DNA of 64,000 nucleotides from contig NZ_JASGKT010000002.1 in assembly GCF_047600445.1 (NCBI RefSeq), positions 1,488,001-1,552,000 of the forward strand. The letters are read 5' to 3'. How positions within the stretch are numbered: the first letter of the stretch is position 1; the number at the start of each line of letters is the position of its first letter. The translations under genes and the position numbers were made by a program. This document shows positions 1-9,048 of this stretch, in pieces. Origin of the DNA: Piscinibacter sp047600445. Its GTDB lineage: Bacteria; Pseudomonadota; Gammaproteobacteria; Burkholderiales; Burkholderiaceae_C. Below the pieces are notes generated by a model, which saw only the letters and a list, made by a program, of their open reading frames with translations, was not told the DNA's origin and did not search any database.

Positions 1-363
1 GTCGTAGTGGTGCACGACGCCGTCCTCGTCGACGGTCTCGCGGCGCGCGACGACGATGTCGGGGTGCACGACGATGCCCTTGAAGCCGGCGTAGTGCGCC
101 AGGTCGAGGCGCAGGATCGGCAGGCAGGCCTGCGCGGCGATCGCCACCGCCATGCCGTCGTCGACCTCCAGGCCCTGCATGCCGGCGAACTCCTTGTCGG
201 CGAGGAAGAGCGTGGCGAGTTCGCGCAGGCGCCGGCGCTCGGCCTCGCCGCGCCGCGCGATGAAGGGGTAGCGCGCCAGCGTCAGCGCCCAGAGTTCGTC
301 GGGGATCGCGCGGTGGCGCAGCGTGTGCTCGGCGCGGCGGCGGCGCCACCAGGCGCCGATCAT
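1..363 (-). CDS. mtfA: MtfA-family zinc peptidase (3' part missing)
   Basis: The first 121 codons read from an ATG at 363 down to the window edge, so the C-terminal half with the expected HExxH zinc site lies outside. The visible part carries the family's N-terminal features: an early WALT-like segment, FLADKEFAG, and the stretch VAIAAQACLPIL, which resemble Mlc titration factor A (peptidase family M90). MtfA in enterobacteria binds the glucose repressor Mlc; the role in Burkholderiales is not established. Its ATG overlaps the lpxH stop (ATGA), so it is probably translated from the lpxH message. The call is based on recalled family resemblance; the catalytic motif cannot be checked here. Confidence 0.72.
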   Translation of the reverse strand, partial: MIGAWWRRRRAEHTLRHRAIPDELWALTLARYPFIARRGEAERRRLRELATLFLADKEFAGMQGLEVDDGMAVAIAAQACLPILRLDLAHYAGFKGIVVHPDIVVARRETVDEDGVVHHYD

Positions 364-1157
364 GCGTGCACGATCGGCAGGCGCGTCAGCGCGCCGTCGG
401 GCGTCAGGCGCAGCACCTCGGCGCGCGGCGCGCCGTGCGCGCCCTCGCAGTCCCAGTCGCTCAGCACCTCGCGCGCGTAGCCGGGTGCCAGCGATTCATG
501 GGCCGGGCGGTGCGTGTGGCCGTGGATCAGCACCGGCGTGCGCGCCGCTCGCATCCAGCGCAGCGCGGTGGGCTGGTCGATGTCGACCCAGTCTTGCACC
601 GCCATGCCGTGTTTGCGCTGCTCGCTGTGGTCGCGCATCTGGCGCGCCAGTTGCTGGCGCTCTTCCAGCGGGCGGGCCAGGAAGTCGCGCTGCCAGGGCG
701 CGCCGCGCACCAGCGCGCGGAAGACCTGGTAGTCGTGGTCGGCCAGGCACAGCGCGTCGCCGTGCGAGAGCAGGAAGCGCCGGCCGAACGCGACGAGCAC
801 CGCCGGGTCGGGCAGGGCGCGCACGCCGCACTCGGCGAGCATCGCGTCGCCGACCAGGAAGTCGCGATTGCCGCAGGTGAAGGTGACGGCGCGCCGCGCC
901 GCCGCCTCGGCCAGCACCGCGGCGCAGCGCGCCTCGAAGCCGGCGTGGCGGGCGTCGTCGCCGACCCAGACTTCGAACAGGTCGCCGAGGATGATCACCG
1001 CCGAGGCCGGCGTGCCGCGCAGGTAGTGCGCCCAGCACTCGAAGGTGCGCGGCGTCTGTTCGGACAGGTGCAGGTCGCTGATGAAGTCGACCGCCGTCCA
1101 GCCCGGCGCCGCTTCGAGCGTCTCGAAGCGCGGCAGGGCGGCCGGCGTCTCCCCCAT
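360..1157 (-). CDS. lpxH: UDP-2,3-diacylglucosamine diphosphatase LpxH
   Basis: A 265-aa calcineurin-like metallophosphoesterase of the usual LpxH length. It hydrolyses UDP-2,3-diacylglucosamine to lipid X and UMP, the fourth step of lipid A synthesis, at the inner face of the cytoplasmic membrane. The di-metal motifs appear in order: DLHL near residue 28, GDLFEVWVGDD, GNRDF, SHGD and HGHTHRP. The N-terminus is about 15 residues longer than many homologues, so a later start cannot be excluded. It lies 15 bp downstream of ppiB and overlaps the following mtfA start by 4 bp, which indicates one transcript with the cyclophilin genes. Confidence 0.95.
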   Translation of the reverse strand: MGETPAALPRFETLEAAPGWTAVDFISDLHLSEQTPRTFECWAHYLRGTPASAVIILGDLFEVWVGDDARHAGFEARCAAVLAEAAARRAVTFTCGNRDFLVGDAMLAECGVRALPDPAVLVAFGRRFLLSHGDALCLADHDYQVFRALVRGAPWQRDFLARPLEERQQLARQMRDHSEQRKHGMAVQDWVDIDQPTALRWMRAARTPVLIHGHTHRPAHESLAPGYAREVLSDWDCEGAHGAPRAEVLRLTPDGALTRLPIVHA

Positions 1158-1172
1158 TCGGGCCGACCCCAG

Positions 1173-1673
1173 TCAGTCGAGCACGGTGGCGCGCTGGATC
1201 AGCACGTCCTCGACCGGCACGTCGGCGTGCCCGCCGCTGCGGCCGGTCTTGACCTTCTCGATCGCGTCGATCACCTCGGCGCCGGCGCTGAGCTTGCCGA
1301 ACACCGCGTAGCCCCAGCCGTCCTGCGCCTGCGCCTTGTTGAGGAAGCCGTTGTCGGTGGCGTTGATGAAGAACTGCGCGCTCGCCGAATGCGGCGCCGA
1401 GGTGCGCGCCATCGCGATCGTGTAGCGGTCGTTGGTCAGGCCGTTGGCCGATTCGTTCTGGATGGGCGCGCGCGTCGGCTTCTGGCGCATGCCGGGCTCG
1501 AAGCCGCCGCCCTGGATCATGAAGCCGGGGATGACGCGGTGGAACACCGTGCCGTCGTAGTGGCCGGCCTTGACGTACTCGACGAAGTTGGCGACGGTGG
1601 CCGGCGCCTTGGCGTCGTCGAGGTCGAGCGTGATGTCGCCCTTGCTCGTTTGCAGTCGGACCTTGATGCTCAT
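1173..1673 (-). CDS. ppiB: Cytoplasmic peptidyl-prolyl cis-trans isomerase (cyclophilin)
   Basis: A 166-aa cyclophilin without a signal peptide that catalyses proline isomerisation in the cytoplasm. Visible landmarks are FHRVIPGFMIQGG (with the catalytic Arg), AMARTSAPHSASAQFFIN and YAVFGK. The start is one base after the stop of the secreted paralogue at 1675, so the two are translated from one message. Identity between the two genes is high throughout the isomerase domain, consistent with a tandem duplication followed by loss or gain of a signal peptide. Confidence 0.95.
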   Translation of the reverse strand: MSIKVRLQTSKGDITLDLDDAKAPATVANFVEYVKAGHYDGTVFHRVIPGFMIQGGGFEPGMRQKPTRAPIQNESANGLTNDRYTIAMARTSAPHSASAQFFINATDNGFLNKAQAQDGWGYAVFGKLSAGAEVIDAIEKVKTGRSGGHADVPVEDVLIQRATVLD

Positions 1674-1674
1674 G

Positions 1675-2244
1675 TCATTTCTCCAGGGTGGCCTTCTTGA
1701 TGACGACGGGTTCGAGCGGCACGTTCTGGTGCATGCCCTTGTTGCCGGTGGGCACGGCGCGGATCTTGTCGACCGTCTCCATGCCCGAGACGATCTTGCC
1801 GAACACCGCGTAGCCGTTGCCGTCGCGCGAGTTCGCCTTGTCGAGGAAGGCGTTGTCGGTGACGTTGATGAAGAACTGCGCGGTGGCCGAATTCGGGTCC
1901 ATCGTGCGCGCCATCGCGATCGTGCCGCGCCGGTTCTCCAGGCCGTTGCCGCTTTCGAGCGGGATCGGCGCGCGCGTCGCCTTCTCGTTCATGTCGGGCG
2001 TCATGCCGCCGCCCTGGATCATGAAGTTCGGGATGACGCGGTGGAACACCGTGCCGTCGTAGTGGCCGGCCTTGACGTACTCGACGAAGTTGGCGACGGA
2101 CTTGGGCGCCTTCGCGGCGTCGAGCTCGACGACGATGTCGCCGGCGCTGGTGGCGAGCTTGACCTTCTGGGCCTGGGCGGCGGCATGCACGCCGAGCGCG
2201 AGCGCGGCGGTGAGCAGGGCGTGGCCGATGCGGCGGACGTTCAT
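1675..2244 (-). CDS. ppiA: Periplasmic peptidyl-prolyl cis-trans isomerase (cyclophilin)
   Basis: A 189-aa cyclophilin. The start at 2244 is chosen because it opens a signal peptide (MNVRRIGHALLTAALALGV, then an AQA cleavage site near residue 26); the open frame continues upstream but only as antisense of the TPR gene. The mature part has the FHRVIPNFMIQGG and ATAQFFINV motifs. It probably assists folding of exported proteins in the periplasm. It is followed after one base by the cytoplasmic ppiB and preceded by a TPR protein, an arrangement common in Burkholderiales. Confidence 0.9.
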   Translation of the reverse strand: MNVRRIGHALLTAALALGVHAAAQAQKVKLATSAGDIVVELDAAKAPKSVANFVEYVKAGHYDGTVFHRVIPNFMIQGGGMTPDMNEKATRAPIPLESGNGLENRRGTIAMARTMDPNSATAQFFINVTDNAFLDKANSRDGNGYAVFGKIVSGMETVDKIRAVPTGNKGMHQNVPLEPVVIKKATLEK

Positions 2245-2297
2245 CGTGGCGGTCTCCGGTGTCGTGATGAAAAAGGGGATGGAAGCGCCGCGGCGCG

Positions 2298-2834
2298 TCA
2301 CGGCGCGGCCGTGGGCACCGAGCGCAGCAGGTGGCGCAGCAGCGCCAGCTTGGCCGGCAGCGAGGTGCCGGACGGGTCGAGCTGCTGCGCGCGCTCGTAG
2401 GAGCGCAGCGCCAGCATCAGTTGCACGTCGCCGAGGTTCTCGTGCGCGGTGGCCAGCGAGGGGTTGGCGCGCAGCGCCTGGTCGAGCGAGGCCTTGGCGC
2501 CTTCGAGGTCGCCCGCCGCGGCCTTCAGCGCGGCGAGGTTGTTGTAGGGCTCGGGCAGGTCGGGGTGCTCCTGCGCCAGTTGTTCGAGCAGCTCGCGCGC
2601 CTCGGCGGCGCGGCCGGTGTCGGCCAGCATCACGGCGAGCTGGAAGCGCATCGCGGCGTCTTTCGGCGCGGCGGCGATGGCCTTGCGCGCGCGCTCGATC
2701 GCTTCGGCGTTCTGGCCCGCGCCGTGCAGGCGGCGCACCTCGTCGATCTCGGCCGCGCCGACGGCGCCGGCGAGCAGGGCGAGGCACAACACCGAGGAGC
2801 GGAAGACGCGAAGAGTCGCGCGGGCAGTCGTCAT
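2298..2834 (-). CDS. Secreted tetratricopeptide-repeat protein
   Basis: A 178-aa protein with an N-terminal signal peptide (hydrophobic VLCLALLAGAVGAA, cleavage near residue 28) followed by about three TPR units (for example AEAIERARKAIAAAPKDAAM, and the repeats beginning PEPYNNLAALKAAAGDLEGA and ATAHENLGDVQ). TPR arrays bind proteins; no partner is visible. It is 53 bp upstream of the periplasmic cyclophilin on the same strand and may act with it in envelope protein folding (inference). The start at 2834 is the ATG that opens the signal peptide. It is divergent from cysS with about 108 bp between. Confidence 0.85.
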   Translation of the reverse strand: MTTARATLRVFRSSVLCLALLAGAVGAAEIDEVRRLHGAGQNAEAIERARKAIAAAPKDAAMRFQLAVMLADTGRAAEARELLEQLAQEHPDLPEPYNNLAALKAAAGDLEGAKASLDQALRANPSLATAHENLGDVQLMLALRSYERAQQLDPSGTSLPAKLALLRHLLRSVPTAAP

Positions 2835-2942
2835 ATACTGCCTCGATTCTAGTTCAGCCCCTCTCCGGCACGCGGCGTGGGGCCGGCGCGAGAGCTGCAC
2901 TGCGCGCCCCGACCATCCCCGGAATCTGCTGCCGACAGGCCC

Positions 2943-4322
<1,380 letters not shown>

Positions 4323-4326
4323 CCCG

Positions 4327-4977
4327 GTGGCGGCGACCAAGGCGGGCACGACGCCCGAGTACTGGGACGAAGCCTGCCGTCACCTGGCGCGGCGCGACCG
4401 CGTGATGCGCAAGCTGATCCCGCAGTTCGGCGAAGGCCGGCTGCAAAGCCGCGGCGACGCCTTCACGACGCTGGCGCGCTCCATCGTCGGCCAGCAGATC
4501 TCGGTGAAGGCGGCGCAGTCGGTGTGGGAGCGCTTCGCGGCGCTGATGGCCGATCCCGGCCACCGCCTGCGGCCGGCCTCGGTGCTGGCGCTGGCCACGG
4601 CCGAGGCGCGCGGCGCGGGGCTGTCGGCGCGCAAGGTGGAGTACCTGTTCGACCTCGCGCAGCACTTCGAGTCGGGCAGCGTGCACGTGCGCCAGTGGCA
4701 GCAGATGGACGACGAGGCCATCATCGAGGAACTGGTCGCGATCCGCGGCATCGGCCGCTGGACGGCCGAGATGTTCCTGATCTTCCACCTGATGCGCCCC
4801 AACGTGTTGCCGCTGGACGATCTGGGCTTGATCCGCGGCATCAGCGTCAACTACTTCAGCGGCGAGCCGGTGTCGCGCGCCGAGGCGCGCGAGGTCGGCG
4901 AGGCCTGGGCGCCGTTCCGTTCGGTGGCCACCTGGTACCTGTGGCGTAGCCTGGACCCGCTGCCGGTAGACTACTGA
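4327..4977 (+). CDS. alkA: DNA-3-methyladenine glycosylase (HhH-GPD family)
   Basis: A 216-aa base-excision glycosylase of the HhH-GPD superfamily. The helix-hairpin-helix is LVAIRGIGRWTAEMF near residues 137-151, followed by the catalytic Asp in LPLDDLGL. SIVGQQIS near the N-terminus is the typical second-helix signature. It lacks the N-terminal TBP-like domain of E. coli AlkA, so it resembles the short AlkA/MagIII-like form. The GTG start at 4327 lies 4 bp after cysS, suggesting co-transcription with cysS and accA. Confidence 0.88.
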   Translation: MAATKAGTTPEYWDEACRHLARRDRVMRKLIPQFGEGRLQSRGDAFTTLARSIVGQQISVKAAQSVWERFAALMADPGHRLRPASVLALATAEARGAGLSARKVEYLFDLAQHFESGSVHVRQWQQMDDEAIIEELVAIRGIGRWTAEMFLIFHLMRPNVLPLDDLGLIRGISVNYFSGEPVSRAEAREVGEAWAPFRSVATWYLWRSLDPLPVDY

Positions 4978-5016
4978 GCCGTTCACCGAGCCGTTTCACG
5001 CGGAGGACATTCGTCC

Positions 5017-5988
5017 ATGAGCAAACGCCACTTCCTGGAATTCGAGCAGCCGGTCGCCGAGCTCGAATCGAAGATCGAGGAGCTGCGCTACGTGCAGAGC
5101 GAGTCGGCGGTCGACATCTCGGAGGAGATCGACCGCCTGAGCAAGAAGAGCCTGCAACTCACCAAGGACATCTACGCCAGCCTGAGCCCCTGGCAGGTGA
5201 CGCAGATCGCGCGCCATCCGCAGCGGCCGTACACGCTCGACTACGTCGCCGAGATCTTCACCGACTTCCAGGAACTGCACGGCGACCGCCACTACGCCGA
5301 CGACCTCTCCATCGTCGGCGGGCTGGCGCGCTTCAACGGCCAGCCCTGCATGGTGCTGGGCCACCAGAAGGGCCGCGACACCAAGGAGCGCGCGGCGCGC
5401 AACTTCGGCATGGCGCGCCCCGAGGGCTACCGCAAGGCGCTGCGGCTGATGAAACTGGCCGAGAAGTTCGGCCTGCCGGTGTTCACCTTCGTCGACACGC
5501 CGGGCGCCTACCCGGGCATAGGCGCGGAGGAACGCGGCCAGTCGGAGGCGATCGGCCGCAACATCTTCGAGATGGCGCAGCTCGAGGTGCCGATCATCTG
5601 CACCATCATCGGCGAGGGCGGCTCGGGAGGCGCGCTGGCCATCAGCGTCGGCGACCAGACGCTGATGCTGCAGTACTCGATCTACTCGGTGATCTCGCCC
5701 GAGGGCTGCGCCTCGATCCTGTGGAAGACCGCCGAGCGCGCGTCCGACGCGGCCGAGGCGCTGGGCGTCACCGCGCACCGCCTGAAGGCGTTGCAACTGA
5801 TCGACAAGATCGTCAACGAGCCGGTCGGCGGCGCGCACCGCGACACCAAGCAGATGGCCTCGTTCCTCAAGCGCGCGCTGAACGACGCGCTGCGCCAGGT
5901 CGGCGACCTGAAGCCCAAGGAGTTGCTGCAGCGCCGCTACGAGCGGCTGCAGGCCTACGGCCGCTTCGCCGACAGCACCCAGCGCTGA
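5017..5988 (+). CDS. accA: Acetyl-CoA carboxylase carboxyltransferase subunit alpha
   Basis: A 323-aa AccA, the carboxyltransferase alpha subunit that with AccD moves the carboxyl group from biotin to acetyl-CoA to form malonyl-CoA for fatty acid synthesis. It has the N-terminal coiled segment of the alpha subunit, the crotonase-like core with FTFVDTPGAYPGIGAEERGQ, and the oxyanion region GEGGSGGALAISVGD. Length matches the family. A GGAGGA-like site (GCGGAGGACAT) precedes the ATG. It lies 39 bp after the glycosylase gene. Confidence 0.97.
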   Translation: MSKRHFLEFEQPVAELESKIEELRYVQSESAVDISEEIDRLSKKSLQLTKDIYASLSPWQVTQIARHPQRPYTLDYVAEIFTDFQELHGDRHYADDLSIVGGLARFNGQPCMVLGHQKGRDTKERAARNFGMARPEGYRKALRLMKLAEKFGLPVFTFVDTPGAYPGIGAEERGQSEAIGRNIFEMAQLEVPIICTIIGEGGSGGALAISVGDQTLMLQYSIYSVISPEGCASILWKTAERASDAAEALGVTAHRLKALQLIDKIVNEPVGGAHRDTKQMASFLKRALNDALRQVGDLKPKELLQRRYERLQAYGRFADSTQR

Positions 5989-6004
5989 GCCCGGCGCGCG
6001 TGGC

Positions 6005-7312
6005 GTGAACGCCGGCCGCATCGCCGTGGCCTGGAGCGGCGGGCGCGACTCCACCGCGCTGCTGCACGCCACGCTGGCCGCCGCCGCGCCGCTGGGCGTC
6101 GAGGTGGTGGCGCTGCACGTGCACCACGGCCTCAGCCCGAACGCCGACGCCTGGCTCGCCTTCTGCGAGGCGCAGGCCGCGCGCTGGGCGCGGCGCTGGC
6201 CGCTGCTGCTGCGCCACGCACGGCTGGCGACGCGCCCGCCGCGCGGCCAGAGCGTGGAAGCCTGGGCGCGCCGCGAGCGCTACCGCGCGCTGCGCCGCCT
6301 GGCGCTGGAAGAGGGCGCGGACACGGTGCTGCTGGCGCACCACCGCCGCGACCAGGCCGAGACCGTGCTGATCCAGGCGCTGCGCGGCGGCGGCGTCGCC
6401 GGGCTGGCCGGCATGCCGCGCGAGATCGAACGCGACGGCGTGCGCTGGCTGCGGCCGTGGCTGGCGCAGGCGCCGGAGGCCATCGAAGCCTACGTGCGGC
6501 GCCACCGCCTGCGGCACATCGAGGACGAGAGCAACGGCGACCGCCGCTTCGCGCGCAACCGCCTGCGGCTGGAGGTCTGGCCGGCGCTTCGGGACGCCTT
6601 TCCGCACGCCGAGGCGGCGCTGGCCGACGCGGCCGAATGGGCGCGCCAGGCCAGCGCCTGCCTGGGCGAGATCGGCGCGGCGGATGTGGCGCTGCTCGAC
6701 GACCACGGCGCCGGGCTCGACGTGGCGCGCTGGCGCGGCCTGAGCGAGGCGCGGCGCGCCAACGCGCTGCGCGGCTGGCTGCGGCGTGTGCTGGGCGCGC
6801 CGGCGGCCGCCAGCCTGGTCACCCGCCTGAGCGCTGAACTGCTGCGCGGCGCCAGCGGAAGCTGGCCGGCACCCGGCGGCCGGCTGTGCCTGTATCGCGG
6901 ACGCCTGCACTGGCAAGCCGATGCCGCGCCCGCCGTTGCGGCCGCGCGCGAGGCCACGCTGAGCATCCGCCGCGCCGGCCGCCACCGCCTGCCGGGCTGG
7001 GGCGGCGTGCTGGTGGCCGAGCGTGTGGCGCAAGGCGGCGTGCCGCTCGCCTGGCTGGCCGCGCTGGAACTGCGCGAGCGCGGCGGCGGCGAGCGTTTCC
7101 AGGCCGGCATCGGCCGCCCGCCGCGCAGCCTGAAGAAGCAATTCCAGGCGCTCGGCCTGCCGGCCTGGGAGCGCGACGGCCCGCTGGTCTACAGCGGCGG
7201 CCAGCTCGTCTTCGTGCCCGGCCTCGGGCTCGATGCGCGCGTGATCGGCCTGCCCGGGCAGGCGCAGGTGCGCCTGTCGTGGCAGCGCGGTCCGGTGCCA
7301 CGGGCCGCATAG
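6005..7312 (+). CDS. tilS: tRNA(Ile)-lysidine synthetase TilS
   Basis: A 435-aa N-type ATP pyrophosphatase that converts C34 of tRNA-Ile(CAU) to lysidine, so the tRNA reads AUA and not AUG. The PP-loop is SGGRDSTALL at residues 11-20 and the second motif HHRRDQAET near residue 118. The C-terminal substrate-binding region is present (RFQAGIGRPPRSLKKQFQA). GTG at 6005 is the only start that keeps the PP-loop at the usual distance from the N-terminus; 16 bp separate it from accA. Confidence 0.93.
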   Translation: MNAGRIAVAWSGGRDSTALLHATLAAAAPLGVEVVALHVHHGLSPNADAWLAFCEAQAARWARRWPLLLRHARLATRPPRGQSVEAWARRERYRALRRLALEEGADTVLLAHHRRDQAETVLIQALRGGGVAGLAGMPREIERDGVRWLRPWLAQAPEAIEAYVRRHRLRHIEDESNGDRRFARNRLRLEVWPALRDAFPHAEAALADAAEWARQASACLGEIGAADVALLDDHGAGLDVARWRGLSEARRANALRGWLRRVLGAPAAASLVTRLSAELLRGASGSWPAPGGRLCLYRGRLHWQADAAPAVAAAREATLSIRRAGRHRLPGWGGVLVAERVAQGGVPLAWLAALELRERGGGERFQAGIGRPPRSLKKQFQALGLPAWERDGPLVYSGGQLVFVPGLGLDARVIGLPGQAQVRLSWQRGPVPRAA

Positions 7313-7349
7313 AATGCCGGGTTCCCGAGAGCGCAGGCATTCCTCATTC

Positions 7350-8621
7350 ATGGCACTCATCGTTCACAAGTACGGCGGCACGTCGATGGGCTCGACGGAG
7401 CGCATCCGCAACGTCGCCAAACGTGTCGCCAAGTGGGCGAGGGCGGGGCACCGCATGGTGGTCGTGCCCTCGGCGATGAGCGGCGAGACCAACCGCCTGC
7501 TCGGCCTGGCGAAAGAACTCTCCCCCGCCGCGACCACCCCCGCACTGCAGCGTGAACTCGACATGATCGCCTCCACCGGCGAGCAGGTGTCGGTGGGCCT
7601 GCTGGCGATCGCGCTGCAGGCCGAGGGCATGCCGGCGGTCAGCTACACCGGCTGGCAGGTGCCGATTTCCACCGACAGCGCCTACACCAAGGCGCGCATC
7701 CAGAGCATCGACGACCAGCGCGTGCGCGCCGACCTCGCGGCCGGCAAGGTGGTGATCATCACCGGCTTCCAGGGCATCGACGAGCAGGGCAACATCACCA
7801 CGCTGGGCCGCGGCGGCTCGGACACCTCGGCGGTGGCGGTGGCCGCGGCGCTGAAGGCCGACGAGTGCCTGATCTACACCGACGTCGACGGCGTCTACAC
7901 CACCGACCCGCGCATCGTGCCCGAGGCGCGCCGGCTGCACACCATCAGCTTCGAGGAGATGCTCGAGATGGCCAGCCTGGGCTCCAAGGTGCTGCAGATC
8001 CGCTCGGTGGAGTTCGCCGGCAAGTACCGCGTGCCGATGCGCGTGCTCTCGAGCTTCACGCCGTGGGACATCGCCATCGACGAGGAAGCCCGCTCGGGCA
8101 CGCTGATTACCTTTGAGGAAGACGAGAAGATGGAACAAGCCGTCGTGTCCGGCATCGCGTTCAACCGCGACGAAGCCAAGATCAGCCTGCTGGGCGTGCC
8201 CGACAAGCCGGGCATCGCGTTCTCCATCCTCGGGCCGGTGGCCGAGGCCAACATCGACGTCGACGTGATCATCCAGAACGTCTCGCACGACGGCAAGACC
8301 GATTTCTCGTTCACCGTGCACCGCAACGACTACCAGCGCACGGTCGACCTGCTCAAGACCCGCGTGCTGCCGCAGACCGGCGCGGCGCAGGTGGCGGGCG
8401 ACACCAAGATCTGCAAGGTCAGCATCGTCGGCATCGGCATGCGCTCGCACGTCGGCGTGGCCAGCCGCATGTTCCAGGCGCTGAGCGACGAGGGCATCAA
8501 CATCCAGATGATCACCACCAGCGAGATCAAGACCAGCGTGGTGATCGACGAGAAGTACATGGAGCTGGCGGTGCGCGCGCTGCACAAGGCCTTCGACCTC
8601 GACCAGCCGGCCGCCGCGTGA
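7350..8621 (+). CDS. lysC: Aspartate kinase
   Basis: A 423-aa aspartokinase that phosphorylates aspartate, the first step to lysine, threonine, methionine and diaminopimelate. The kinase domain opens with VHKYGGTSMGS and contains GRGGSDTSAVAVAAAL and the YTDVDGVYTTDPR segment. Two C-terminal ACT domains begin near residue 265 (SLLGVPDKPGIAFSILGPVA) and near residue 345 (KVSIVGIGMRSHVGVASRMF) and would bind feedback effectors. The start at 7350 gives the canonical MALIVHKYGG N-terminus. Confidence 0.96.
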   Translation: MALIVHKYGGTSMGSTERIRNVAKRVAKWARAGHRMVVVPSAMSGETNRLLGLAKELSPAATTPALQRELDMIASTGEQVSVGLLAIALQAEGMPAVSYTGWQVPISTDSAYTKARIQSIDDQRVRADLAAGKVVIITGFQGIDEQGNITTLGRGGSDTSAVAVAAALKADECLIYTDVDGVYTTDPRIVPEARRLHTISFEEMLEMASLGSKVLQIRSVEFAGKYRVPMRVLSSFTPWDIAIDEEARSGTLITFEEDEKMEQAVVSGIAFNRDEAKISLLGVPDKPGIAFSILGPVAEANIDVDVIIQNVSHDGKTDFSFTVHRNDYQRTVDLLKTRVLPQTGAAQVAGDTKICKVSIVGIGMRSHVGVASRMFQALSDEGINIQMITTSEIKTSVVIDEKYMELAVRALHKAFDLDQPAAA

Positions 8622-8663
8622 CGGGAAGGCACACCGAACGCGGCTAGAATGCGCCACTTCGCC

Positions 8664-8756
8664 GGAGTCGTGACCGAGAGGCCGAAGGTGCTCCCCTGCT
8701 AAGGGAGTATGCGGGCAAAACCTGCATCGAGGGTTCGAATCCCTCCGACTCCGCCA
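8664..8756 (+). tRNA. serX: tRNA-Ser (anticodon GCT)
   Basis: A 93-nt class II tRNA with encoded CCA. The acceptor stem GGAGTCG pairs with CGACTCC, the discriminator is G, the anticodon GCT is at 8698-8700 in the stem-loop CTCCC..GGGAG, and the T arm is GAGGGTTCGAATCCCTC. A long variable arm, typical of tRNA-Ser, is present. It reads AGC/AGU codons. The gene is intact and its 3' end is not repeated at the other end of the nearby provirus, so it is not the integration site. Confidence 0.97.
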
Positions 8757-8767
8757 GATGCGAAACG

Positions 8768-8793
8768 AACGGGCCCCGTGGGGCCCGTTTTCA
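8768..8793 (+). terminator. Rho-independent terminator after tRNA-Ser
   Basis: A perfect 10-bp stem AACGGGCCCC / GGGGCCCGTT with a 2-nt loop is followed by TTTTC. It begins 11 bp after the tRNA CCA end and should stop transcription coming from lysC/tRNA-Ser. Confidence 0.85.
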
Positions 8794-8847
8794 TTCCGGC
8801 GTCGGCGCGTTCAGACTCGGCTTGCTGGCTGTGCGGTTCATGTGATA

Positions 8848-8863
8848 CTGTATAAAAATACAG
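8848..8863. promoter_or_regulatory. LexA operator (SOS box)
   Basis: CTGTATAAAAATACAG is a perfect match to the proteobacterial LexA consensus CTGT-N8-ACAG with an AT-rich centre. It lies 23 bp upstream of the ATG of a 27-codon ORF with a good ribosome-binding site, so that ORF is the likely SOS-regulated target. It is on the host side of the provirus boundary. Confidence 0.85.
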
Positions 8864-8886
8864 CATTCAGGAGCCTGGAGGCACCA

Positions 8887-8970
8887 ATGGCCGCACACAT
8901 CCGCCAACACTACCAACCCCGTCCCGAACGCCTACCCAACTGGCTGCGCCGGATCTGGGCTTGGCTCTGA
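8887..8970 (+). CDS. 27-aa SOS-regulated peptide (unknown function)
   Basis: A short ORF, MAAHIRQHYQPRPERLPNWL then a Trp-rich end RRIWAWL. A GGAGG ribosome-binding site (8877-8881) sits at good spacing from the ATG, and the LexA box lies just upstream, so expression under DNA damage is likely. The peptide is basic with an amphipathic C-terminus that could bind membrane or protein. I do not recognise a named family. It lies between tRNA-Ser and the dif-like provirus attachment site. Being so short, the reading frame needs conservation to be certain. Confidence 0.55.
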   Translation: MAAHIRQHYQPRPERLPNWLRRIWAWL

Positions 8971-9048
8971 GCCGTCTGAGTGCTCCGGGTGGGTACCCAC
9001 TGGTTTGGTACCCGTACTTGTCACTAAGGTGGTGAGGTGTTGCACGCG

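Noticed and set aside
1675..2787. Extended 370-aa version of the secreted cyclophilin
   Set aside because: The extra N-terminus is antisense to the TPR gene and of Arg/Ala-rich shadow composition; the signal-peptide ATG at 2244 is the natural start.
8664..8756. tRNA-Ser as the provirus integration site
   Set aside because: The tRNA is complete, has its own terminator, and no copy of its 3' end is found near 20.8 kb. The direct repeats lie elsewhere.
8848..8863. LexA box as the induction switch of the provirus
   Set aside because: It lies outside the attachment repeat and faces a host ORF; the first provirus gene reads in the opposite direction. No LexA box was seen inside the element.
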